Source: an uncultured Phycisphaerales bacterium (lineage in GTDB: Bacteria > Planctomycetota > Phycisphaerae > Phycisphaerales > UBA1924). From it: DNA of 64,000 nt. Positions 1 through 6,900 of this stretch are shown piece by piece. Where the stretch lies: NCBI GenBank assembly GCA_937871915.1, contig CALMPG010000138.1:1-64000 (forward strand). Direction: 5' to 3'. Every line of letters starts with the position of its first letter. Positions within the stretch are counted from its first letter, which is position 1. The position numbers were made by a program, and so were the translations under genes. The notes under the pieces are model-generated. The model worked only from the letters and a program-made list of their open reading frames with translations. It searched no databases and had not been told where the DNA came from.

Positions 1-43
1 GGTGGTCATCATCCCCGAACCACCGCAATCCCTGCGCCATCAT
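1..43 (-). CDS. 5' end of a minus-strand gene, cut by the window edge
   Basis: An ATG pair at 43 and 40 on the minus strand opens a frame that runs off the left edge after 14 codons (MMAQGLRWFGDDDH). The GLRWFG string resembles the N-terminus of mannonate dehydratase (UxuA), which typically begins with an xLRWFGxxDP motif, but 14 residues are too few to decide. There is no clear Shine-Dalgarno sequence. Treat this as a possible gene start only. Confidence 0.3.
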   Translation of the reverse strand, partial: MMAQGLRWFGDDDH

Positions 44-118
44 CGCGTCGTTCTTGCTCGATAATGCGATGGCCCTGGGGGAGGGCGAGGGGGGAGGGCG
101 AGGAGTTCCGGCGCGGTG

Positions 119-124
119 TATGCT
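119..124 (+). promoter_or_regulatory. -10 box, leaderless start of the zinc-ribbon gene
   Basis: TATGCT lies 6 nt before the ATG at 131. This spacing would put the transcription start on or next to the start codon, giving a leaderless mRNA. No Shine-Dalgarno sequence is present. The same arrangement recurs at several other genes in the window. Confidence 0.45.
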
Positions 125-130
125 GGCGCG

Positions 131-496
131 ATGGGCCGGATCGACTCGATTGCCGCATCGGGGTGGAGGGCGTGGGGGGTGTATCTGACCGCGCTCCTGA
201 TTGTTCCATTGGTGTTGTTCTGTTCGGGAAGTATGTTCGCATACACGGCGTGGTTGACGGCCACGCCGCAGCGGAGTGCGGCGGTGCAGCGATGGGCACA
301 GTTCTGGATGGGAACGACGTGCGTCGTGGTGGTTCTTGAGGGGGCGACGATCGTCCTGGCGATTGCGGTGCTCACGCGAAGAACGAGCGGACGAACGCGC
401 CGAGGGCCCGACGGCCGGTGTGTCGAGTGCGGGTACGACTTGGCGGGGCTGCGATCGGGCGTGTGCCCGGAGTGCGGGGCCTCGTATGGCAAATGA
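131..496 (+). CDS. Membrane protein with C-terminal zinc ribbon
   Basis: A 121-residue protein with two hydrophobic segments (around YLTALLIVPLVLFCSGSMFA and CVVVVLEGATIVLAIAVLT), then a basic linker and a C-terminal treble-cysteine motif CVECGYDLAGL...CPECG typical of a small rubredoxin-like zinc ribbon. The function is unknown. The same tail ends the two tandem genes at 26830-27749, so this looks like a lineage-specific family of small inner-membrane proteins with a cytoplasmic metal-binding tail. ATG 131 is preferred because a TATGCT box sits 6 nt upstream. An in-frame GTG at 116 would start inside that box. Confidence 0.75.
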   Translation: MGRIDSIAASGWRAWGVYLTALLIVPLVLFCSGSMFAYTAWLTATPQRSAAVQRWAQFWMGTTCVVVVLEGATIVLAIAVLTRRTSGRTRRGPDGRCVECGYDLAGLRSGVCPECGASYGK

Positions 497-505
497 TGGC
501 ATGTA

Positions 506-534
506 TTGGCATGGAGGGCGAGGGGTGATATCAT
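506..534 (+). promoter_or_regulatory. Promoter of parDE
   Basis: TTGGCA (506-511) and TATCAT (529-534) are separated by exactly 17 bp, a good sigma-70-type promoter. The predicted start near 541 leaves a short leader carrying the GGAGGT ribosome site at 544-549. ParD-type antitoxins usually repress their own promoter, so this is where autoregulation would act (inference). Confidence 0.6.
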
Positions 535-552
535 TGGAAATCGGAGGTACGG

Positions 553-852
553 ATGGCCAAGCGTGCGACCAAGAAGAAGCAGGTGACGACGAATATCTCG
601 ATGCCGGCGAGTTTGCGGGCGGAGGTCGAGTCGCAGATGCTCGAGGGCGGGTTCGAGAATGTGAGCGAGTACGTTCGCCATCTGGTCCGGGCGGAGCGGG
701 TGCGATCGGATGAGGCCCGAGCGAGGCTCAGATTTCAGCTTGATCAGGGCGATCGATCCGGACCCGGGGTTCCGGCGAGTGAGGCGTTCTGGTCGCGGGT
801 GCGGGCGACGGCACGGTCGTCGCATGCGCATGGGCGGCGGAGGGCCGGGTGA
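553..852 (+). CDS. parD: ParD-like ribbon-helix-helix antitoxin
   Basis: A 99-residue protein. Residues about 10-50 (TTNISMPASLRAEVE...FENVSEYVRHLVR) match the ribbon-helix-helix DNA-binding domain of ParD/CopG antitoxins. The C-terminal half is basic and less conserved, the part that in this family wraps the toxin. GGAGGT at 544-549 sits 3 nt before the ATG. The stop codon overlaps the ATG of the downstream parE in TGATG, so the two are translationally coupled. In the family the antitoxin neutralises ParE and represses the operon. The pairing and gene order make the assignment firm. Confidence 0.88.
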   Translation: MAKRATKKKQVTTNISMPASLRAEVESQMLEGGFENVSEYVRHLVRAERVRSDEARARLRFQLDQGDRSGPGVPASEAFWSRVRATARSSHAHGRRRAG

Positions 853-1172
853 TGCGCCGGATCGTGTTTCGCCCCGCGGCGGAAGCGGACCTGCACGAGA
901 TCGTTGCGTACATCGCGGATCGTTCGCCCGATTCGGCGGAGCGGTTTGGCGATGCGGCGAGGGCGACGGTTGAGTGGCTGGCGGCCAACCCCGGGGTTGG
1001 TCGGCGGGTGGACTTGGGGGCTCGCAGGCCTGACCCACGAAGGCAGTTCGCGGTGCGAGGGTTTCGCGCGTATCCCGTGTTCCATCGGCACACGCGGCGC
1101 GAGCTGATCGTGGTGCGGGTGCTGCACGGTGCTCGGAACTTCGGGCCGCTGCTCGGCCCGCCGCCGCGGTAG
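852..1172 (+). CDS. parE: ParE/RelE-family toxin
   Basis: A 106-residue protein with the ParE signature: an N-terminal FRPAAEADLHEIVAYIA helix, a central block after AERFGDA, and the C-terminal strands FRAYPVFHRHTRRELIVVRVLHGAR. ParE toxins poison DNA gyrase and related RelE toxins cleave mRNA on ribosomes. The LHEIVAYIADRSP start and the missing RelE catalytic pattern favour ParE. The ATG at 852 overlaps the parD stop; a GTG at 849 is an alternative start. The length is normal, and nothing suggests inactivation. Confidence 0.87.
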   Translation: MRRIVFRPAAEADLHEIVAYIADRSPDSAERFGDAARATVEWLAANPGVGRRVDLGARRPDPRRQFAVRGFRAYPVFHRHTRRELIVVRVLHGARNFGPLLGPPPR

Positions 1173-1559
1173 GAATCCGCCGGGAAGAGCCGTGATGCAG
1201 GCGGTGGATGCCCGAAGCGGCCGTCGATCAATGAGCTACGACTCGTCCGCAGGATGATCGAACTGGCGTGACTGTAACGCGAGCGCGGCCTTGACGCTGC
1301 CACCCGCGCGGTCGAGGAGTTCGAGCGCGGCGTCGCGATCGAGGCCGGTGATCGTGGAGATGATGCGGGCCGCGCGGTCGGTGAGTTTGTCGTTGGTGGC
1401 GCGCAGATCCACCATGAGATTCTCGTGGACGCGCCCGGAGCGGACCATGAGGGTGGTGGAGATGGTGTTGAGGGCGAGTTTGGTGGCGGTGCCGGCCTTG
1501 AGGCGGGTGGAGCCGGTGAGGAGCTCGGGGCCGGTGTCGATGACGATGAGGTGGTCGGC

Positions 1560-1640
1560 GGGGGGGGGGCGGGGGGGGGCGGGGGGGGGGTGGGGGGGGG
1601 GTGGGGGGGGGGGGGTGGGGGGGGGGGGGGGGTGGGGGGG
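1560..1640. repeat. 81-nt near-homopolymer G tract inside murQ
   Basis: Eighty-one bases contain only G on the plus strand except C at 1570 and 1580 and T at 1591, 1602, 1616 and 1633. Individual G runs are 7 to 16 long. On the coding (minus) strand this is a poly-C tract giving poly-proline in every frame. It can form G-quadruplexes, is slippage-prone, and is also a typical site of sequencing error. Confidence 0.9.
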
Positions 1641-1664
1641 CAGGTGAGGAGGGCGGTGAGCGGA

Positions 1665-1698
1665 GATGTGGGATGTGGGATGTGGGATGTGGGATGTG
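1665..1698. repeat. Heptamer tandem repeat (GATGTGG)n in murQ
   Basis: Almost five copies of GATGTGG lie within murQ, just upstream (in coding sense) of the G tract. They encode a SHPTSHIPHPTS-like stretch absent from usual MurQ proteins, so the repeat looks like an insertion in the gene. Confidence 0.85.
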
Positions 1699-2285
1699 AA
1701 GGCGTAGACGAACGCACGGACTTGGCGAAGGCGAGTGCGCCGAGGACGTACGGCGTGGTGCCTCCGGCGGCGATGCCGAGGATGGTGTCGTGTGGGGTGA
1801 GGTTGAGGGCGGCGAGTTCGGCGTAGGCGCCGGTGGGGTCGTCTTCCCTGCCCTCGCTGGATTTGCGGAGAGCGCCGTCGCCTCCGGCGATGAGGCCGAT
1901 GACGCGCTCGGGGGGTGTGTGGAAGGTGGGGGGGCACTCGCTGGCATCGAGGACGCCGAGGCGGCCGCTGGTACCTGCGCCGACGTAGATGAGGCGGCCG
2001 CCGGCGATGAAGCGGGGCTCGGTGGCTTCGAGGAAGGCGGTGAGGGCGGGGGCGGCCGCGGCCATGGCGTCGTTAATGAGTTTGTTCTCTTCGTTGAAGA
2101 GGTCGACGCACTGCTGGACGGAGAGGGTGTGGAGGTTGGTGGAGCGCGGGTTGCGCTGCTCGGTGAGGAGGTGGGAGCGGTCTTGGGGAGAGGGGGAAGC
2201 GGCCATTGGGCTGGGAGACGGTACGCAAACAGGGGCGCATCGATGATGTGCGTGGAGTGGGGCGGGGTTCGGGTGGTCTGCTGAT

Positions 2286-2314
2286 GTGGAGGAAGGGGCG
2301 GCCCCTTCCTCCAC
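2286..2314. repeat. Perfect 14-bp palindromic hairpin
   Basis: GTGGAGGAAGGGGC (2286-2299) and its exact reverse complement (2301-2314) flank a single G. It lies between the divergent murQ and the small membrane gene at 2400, so it is not placed as a terminator for either. It may be a copy of a dispersed palindrome or an operator. Confidence 0.7.
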
Positions 2315-2399
2315 ACCTCCAACCCCAGAGGGAGCATTCGGTACCATCTTGGGAAGCCGGGGTTGGTGTCGGAGCGAGGCCGTGCTTTTCATTCACCCG

Positions 2400-2747
2400 A
2401 TGTGGGATAGCGAGAGTGAGCGCATCGGCAAGCAGAAATGCACGCCAATGGGGTCGGTGTTGCATGGAATCGGCGAGTTGATTGGCTTCTTGGGCCTGCT
2501 TGCGCTGTTGGCGTTTGCTATCTGGCTTGGCTGGAGTTGGATGCGGGGGAGTTTCAGGGCCGCGCTGTGGTGGTGGGTTGCGCTTCCGCTTGGTATGGGC
2601 ATCCTCAGCGAAGTGGTCGTGCAGTACTCGTGGTGGCTCGCATTCAAGAAGGGCTTTCGCTATGACGGCGACAAGCGGGAATCGAGTTGGATGGATGGCG
2701 GCGAGCGACAGACGTATCGATGGACGCCACCTGCCGATCCGAAGTAG
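2400..2747 (+). CDS. Small membrane protein, unknown function
   Basis: A 115-residue protein from ATG 2400, with two clear transmembrane segments (LIGFLGLLALLAFAIWLGW and WWWVALPLGMGILSEVVV) and a polar C-terminal tail rich in Asp, Arg and Trp. I recognise no family. The frame stays open upstream into the hairpin at 2286-2314, but that stretch is low-complexity and probably not translated. No Shine-Dalgarno sequence is seen, so the start is uncertain. It lies alone between divergent murQ and a convergent dehydrogenase gene. Confidence 0.55.
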   Translation: MWDSESERIGKQKCTPMGSVLHGIGELIGFLGLLALLAFAIWLGWSWMRGSFRAALWWWVALPLGMGILSEVVVQYSWWLAFKKGFRYDGDKRESSWMDGGERQTYRWTPPADPK

Positions 2748-2761
2748 CCGCCGAACAACAC

Positions 2762-3829
2762 TTACCGGACAAAGCGCACGAGCGGGATCGTCGCCATGGT
2801 GTGCAGGCCCGGCGGGGCGGCGATGAGGGAGGGGATGGCGTTCAGGGAGATGGCGCTGGTGGCGATGTCGCCGTGGACGCCGCCCTTGAGGGTGAGGTCG
2901 ATGGGGGGTTCGCCGTCGATGACGATGCGGTCGTGGGGGTCGGACTGACCGATGGCGGCTTGGAAGGTGAGTTCGAGGATGGGGGAGGGGTCGGGTTTCG
3001 GGTTTCGGGTCTCGGGTTTCGGGTGTGTGCGGCCCCATGCGCGGGCGAATTGGCGGACTCCGGAGGCGGCGCCCTGCTTGATGGGGCCGATCGTTGCGTT
3101 GATGTCGCGATCGGCTTTGACGGGCTCGATGGATTCTTCCCAGCGGTCGATCTTGAAGCCGAGGTAGTGGGCGATGAAGTGGATGGACTCGCCGAGGCCG
3201 ACGTGGCGGAGGGAGCCGTCCTGGACCTGGGCGTTGAAGGCCGCGTCGTCGAGGCCGGCGCCGATCTTTTTCTGGAAGGGGATGCGACGGGTGGTGGCGT
3301 CCTGGATGCGCCAGACCTTGACGGAGCGGACGGCGCGGCAGACGGCGGTGGCGGCGACGGGAAGGGTGTCCATCAGGAAACCGGGATTGACGCCGGTGCC
3401 GAGGAGGCGGGCGCCGTGGCGCTTGGCGAGGGCGTCGAGTTCATCGGCGAGGGCTTTGTGGCGGAGCCAGGGGTAGAGAAGTTCCTCGCAGGTGGAGACG
3501 ATGGGGAGGCCGAGGGCGCAGAGTTCGCGGAGGGAGGGGGCGCAGGTGGCCAGGTCGCTGGAGGTGGTGAGGAGGGCGGCGTCGAAAGGGGTTGCACCCC
3601 CGCGTTGCGCACTACCTTGGCCCAGAGCGGCCAAGGTAGTGGCACGTTCGATGGAGGGGGAAATCGGGCAATCGAAGCCGCACTCGGGGACGACGTCGGA
3701 GAGTTTCTTGCCGCTCAGGGCGGGGTCGATGTCCACCGCGGCGGTGATGGTGGCGATGCCTCGGCGGGCGATGTCGGAGACCATGATGCGCCCGAGGGGG
3801 CCGAGGCCGACGTGGAGGAGGTTGAGCAT
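2762..3829 (-). CDS. DapB-like NAD(P)-dependent dehydrogenase
   Basis: A 355-residue protein. The N-terminus LNLLHVGLGPLGRIMVSDIA is a Rossmann nucleotide-binding motif of the dihydrodipicolinate-reductase fold. TGVNPGFLMDTLP and GFKIDRWEESIEPV fit the wider DapB-like family that includes 2,4-diaminopentanoate dehydrogenase rather than lysine-pathway DapB itself. The substrate is unknown. Two low-complexity inserts interrupt the fold: GQGSAQRGG, made by a palindrome at 3611-3640, and HPKPETRNPKPDPSP, made by a heptamer repeat at 2993-3024. Both keep the frame. ATG 3829 has a TATCCT box 5 nt upstream, which suggests a leaderless mRNA; upstream ATGs would lie in repeat sequence. Confidence 0.75.
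   Translation of the reverse strand: MLNLLHVGLGPLGRIMVSDIARRGIATITAAVDIDPALSGKKLSDVVPECGFDCPISPSIERATTLAALGQGSAQRGGATPFDAALLTTSSDLATCAPSLRELCALGLPIVSTCEELLYPWLRHKALADELDALAKRHGARLLGTGVNPGFLMDTLPVAATAVCRAVRSVKVWRIQDATTRRIPFQKKIGAGLDDAAFNAQVQDGSLRHVGLGESIHFIAHYLGFKIDRWEESIEPVKADRDINATIGPIKQGAASGVRQFARAWGRTHPKPETRNPKPDPSPILELTFQAAIGQSDPHDRIVIDGEPPIDLTLKGGVHGDIATSAISLNAIPSLIAAPPGLHTMATIPLVRFVR
2993..3024. repeat. Heptamer tandem repeat (GGGTTTC)n inside a coding gene
   Basis: About four and a half copies of GGGTTTC, one with a C substitution, lie inside the DapB-like gene. They are translated as a Pro/Lys-rich insert. It is the same kind of in-gene heptamer as in murQ, with a different unit. Confidence 0.85.
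3611..3640. repeat. 12-bp perfect inverted repeat inside a coding gene
   Basis: ACTACCTTGGCC (3611-3622) and its exact complement (3629-3640) flank a 6-nt loop inside the DapB-like gene. A second small palindrome, GGGGTTGCACCCC, lies just beside it. Together they encode an insert between otherwise conserved segments. Confidence 0.8.
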
Positions 3830-3834
3830 GGGCG

Positions 3835-3840
3835 AGGATA
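3835..3840 (-). promoter_or_regulatory. -10 box, leaderless start of the DapB-like gene
   Basis: TATCCT on the minus strand ends 5 nt before ATG 3829. About 17 bp further upstream is ACCTCA, which also occurs at the matching place before the divergent promoter at 3936. No ribosome-binding site is present. Confidence 0.5.
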
Positions 3841-3845
3841 GAAGA

Positions 3846-3929
3846 GGTGTCGGGGTGTGAGGTGTCGAGGTGTCGAGGTACCGAGGGGTGCGTTTCACTC
3901 GACACCTTGGCACCTCACACCTCGGCACC
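3846..3929. repeat. Inverted repeat, 30-nt arms, between divergent promoters
   Basis: Arms 3846-3875 and 3900-3929 are reverse complements at about 25 of 30 positions (unit like GGTGTCGAGG repeated) with a 24-nt spacer. The pair exactly fills the gap between the two divergent -10 boxes at 3835-3840 and 3936-3941. It therefore supplies the -35 region of both promoters. Confidence 0.8.
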
Positions 3930-3935
3930 TTGCTG

Positions 3936-3941
3936 TATGAT
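3936..3941 (+). promoter_or_regulatory. -10 box, leaderless start of the pseudokinase gene
   Basis: TATGAT ends 6 nt before the ATG at 3948, so transcription should start at the start codon. ACCTCA lies about 18 bp upstream, within the right arm of the inverted repeat. This is the likely promoter for the TssM-type cluster's first gene. Confidence 0.55.
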
Positions 3942-3947
3942 CGGGGC

Positions 3948-6900
3948 ATGCGCGAGATCGGCGGATTCACTGTTGGCCGGGAGTTGCACCGAACCGGCGT
4001 GGTGCGGGTGCTGCTGGCCGCGGCGGACCGGCGTGAGGCGTTCGTCGCCAAGGTGTGCGAGCCGGATGTCGAGGTGATGGGGGAGCGTGGCGCGGCGGGG
4101 GCGGTGCGCGAGTTTGTGGCTCGGGCGGAGGCGAACCGGGAGATCGGCGAGAATCGCGAGTGCGCCGATGGTGGGCGGTGGGCCCGGGTGTATCACGTTG
4201 GGCGGACTCCGGACGGGGCCGCGGCGGTCATGGACCTGGCGACGCTGGGCACGGCCGAGCGGCTGATCGCGGGGCGGGTGGCGCTCGACAGCGTGGCGCT
4301 GGCGCACGTGATTGGGGAGGTGGTGGAGGGGCTGCGCGATCTGGCGCGCGGGATGAAGCGGGGGCACGGGGCGCTGACGGCTGGGAACGTCCTGCTCGGC
4401 GGGGACGAGGAGAAGGGGATCGCCGGGGCGGGGGTGATGCTGGGGGATGCGGCTGTGGACCTCAAACCCGGGAGGGAGTGGCGGGGTACCCAAGGAAAAG
4501 AACCCGCCACGGAGTGTCGGGGTACCCCGGAGGATCTGCGCGGGATCGGGGAGTTGATCCATGGGCTGGTGCTGCACACGCCGTTCAAGGGTGGGTGGCC
4601 GATCGAGAACTCGCCGAAGTGGCGGGCGTTCGGGGCGGATGGGAGCACCTGGCGCGAACTGGTGAACGTGCTGCTGGACCCGAACCCGAAGGCCGCGCGC
4701 CCGACGCTGGATGAGCTCGCCGCGACGATCGCGCCGATGCGGGTGCCCAGGAAGTCGAGGCGAGGATTGTGGACCACGCTGGCCGCGGCGTTGATCCTGC
4801 TGGGCGTCGCGGGGGGCGTGGTGTGGCACTACACGCACCGCGAGAAGATCACCATCGTGAAGTGGCTGGAGGCTCCGGAGCAGCACGCGGCCGAGTGGCG
4901 GGAACTCTGCGAGGCGTACCGGGGCTGGTACAGCCTGTTCCAGGCGGGGCTGGGAAAGGCGCCCACGGGTGCGCTGCGGGGGATGGGGTTCGGCACGCGG
5001 CGCGAGGCGTACGCGGCGACGGACCCGCAGTTGAAGGAACTTCTGTCGCTGCCGGGCGTGGCGGATGGGTTCGATCCCTGGTCGATCGCGCGGGTGGGGC
5101 GGGATGTGGAGCTGGGCGTGCTCAGCGCCACGCCGACGGATTATGCGCGCAGCGATGAGGGGATCGAGAAGACGGAGAAAGCCCGGGCGGCGGTGGGGGC
5201 GCTCAAGAAGGGGTTGACCGAAGAGTGGGAAGCGCCCGGGAAGTTGAAGGAGGCGGGGGCGCGATATCGGGGGCACGGGTGGGCCCGCCCCGCCAGCGCT
5301 CTGGAGAGCGCGGCGGCGCAGGTGAATCCTGAGAAGGCGCCCGACCCGGCGGAGGCCGTGGACCTCGTGCTCGGGCTGGAGGCGGCGGTGGTCCGGGTGG
5401 ACGCGGCGTGGAAAACCATGGAAGAGGCGGGGGCGGAGTTGGCGAGAGCGGGCGACGAGGTGCTCGGGCGGTTTGGGGCGGCGAGCGAGTCGATGGTGGG
5501 GGCGGGGCTCGGGGATGCGACGAAGGAGGGGACGCGCGAAGACCTGGGGGCGCTCGAGAAGCAGGCGGGGGAAGTGGCGGACCTTGCGGGGCAACTGGCG
5601 GGATTTGTGAGGGCGAAGTCCGGGGGATGGGCCGCGACGGACACGGAGTCGTTCACGTCGAGCCCCGAGTACGGGAAACTCCGGACCAGCCCGCCGACGG
5701 CGGAGGTGTTCAAGGGGTGGCTGGCCCTGGTGAAGCAGCATCCCGCGCTGGATCCGGCGACGGATCCGCGGCGGGGGCTGGATGCCGGGGCGAGGATCGC
5801 GTCGATCGACGCCAGCGCGGCGGCGTTGACGGCGAAGCCGCTTCGCGGAGCGATGGATGCGGATGTGGCGCAGCGGCTGGCGAAGGCGAAGTTGGACGTT
5901 GCGGCGATTGCGCCGGAGAAGGTGCGGTGGAAGCGAACAACCCGCGACCGGCTGACGGCCGAAGCGGGCCGGCTGGATGCGGAGTTGACGGCGATCAAGG
6001 GGTCGGTCGAGGGTTTGATCACGGCCCGCCGGGCGGAGATCGCGACGAGGGCGGCGGAGGAAAAGGGCGCGCTGGGGGGGAAGAACGAGGTGGTCGCGGG
6101 CTCGGCGGCGATCAACGGGGCGTGGCGGGCGTGGCGGGATCGGACGCTGGCGGCGTTCGTTGACGCGGACTACGCGGAGACGACGGAGGCGGCGGGGCGG
6201 GTGGAGCGGGCCTTCGTCGATCTGGACGCGAGGGTGTTTCCGGGGGCGCTGGCGAGGGACGGGGCGGGCGTGCCGCAGGCCGACTGGGCCGTTGCGCTGG
6301 CGGACGTGAGCGCGGCGGAGCGGGAGAGGCGGCTGGCGGGGGTGCTTGCGGATGTGGGTGGGAAGCCCGTGGACCTCGAGAGCGCGGCGTTTGCAACGGC
6401 GGCGGGCGCGGCGGGACGGGAGTTCGGGGAGTGGGTGGCGAAGGTGGGGCGGATGCGGGCGGAGATCGGGGCGGCGGAGGGTGCGTTGGACGCGGGGCAG
6501 GACGTGACCGGCCCCGCGTCGATCGAGGCGGTGGTGGATCGGTGGATGGCGGACCCGGTGGGGAAACACGCCGGCGTGAGCGCGGCGATCTCCGGGATCC
6601 GCGAACGGGTCGCGGAGACGAGAGCGGTGCGGAAGGAGACGAGCACCGATGCGCTGGTGGGGATGATTGTCTCGCCGGTGGAGGGGAAGTGGGAGCGGGC
6701 CTTGGCGGCGTGGCGGCGGCTGGGGGATGCGGAGATCGGGTGGCCGAAGACGAAGGGAGAGTTCGAGAGGGCCAAGGCGGTGCGGGCGGGGTTGGAGACG
6801 GTGATCGGGAAACTGCCGGAGATGCGCCGGGGGCCGACGCGAGCGCGGGCGGATGGGGACATGCGGGCGCGATGGGTGCGGTATGCGGGCGGCGTGCGGG

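Larger units (their letters stand above)
1236..2206 (-). pseudogene. murQ: N-acetylmuramic acid 6-phosphate etherase, frame broken
   Basis: MurQ hydrolyses the lactyl ether of MurNAc-6-phosphate during peptidoglycan recycling. The N-terminal two thirds read cleanly from ATG 2206: LLTEQRNP, GAGTSGRLGVLDASECPP with the catalytic Glu region, and AGG...EGREDD with the second conserved Glu. The C-terminal third (DTGPELLTGSTRLKAGTATK onward to the stop at 1236) lies in another frame. The switch falls in an 81-nt tract of G with a few C/T (1560-1640) that encodes poly-proline. A heptamer repeat just before it (1665-1698) adds a short insert without breaking the frame. Either the gene is broken, or slippage in the tract varies its expression, or the homopolymer was mis-assembled. 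Confidence 0.8.

Noticed and set aside
40-1038. Minus-strand frame across the parDE region
   Set aside because: Pro/Arg/His-rich, no motif, and it overlaps the well-supported parDE pair on the other strand.
3830-4051. Upstream N-terminal extension of the DapB-like protein (ATG at 4051)
   Set aside because: It would translate the inverted repeat and the divergent promoter; the Rossmann motif begins right at ATG 3829.
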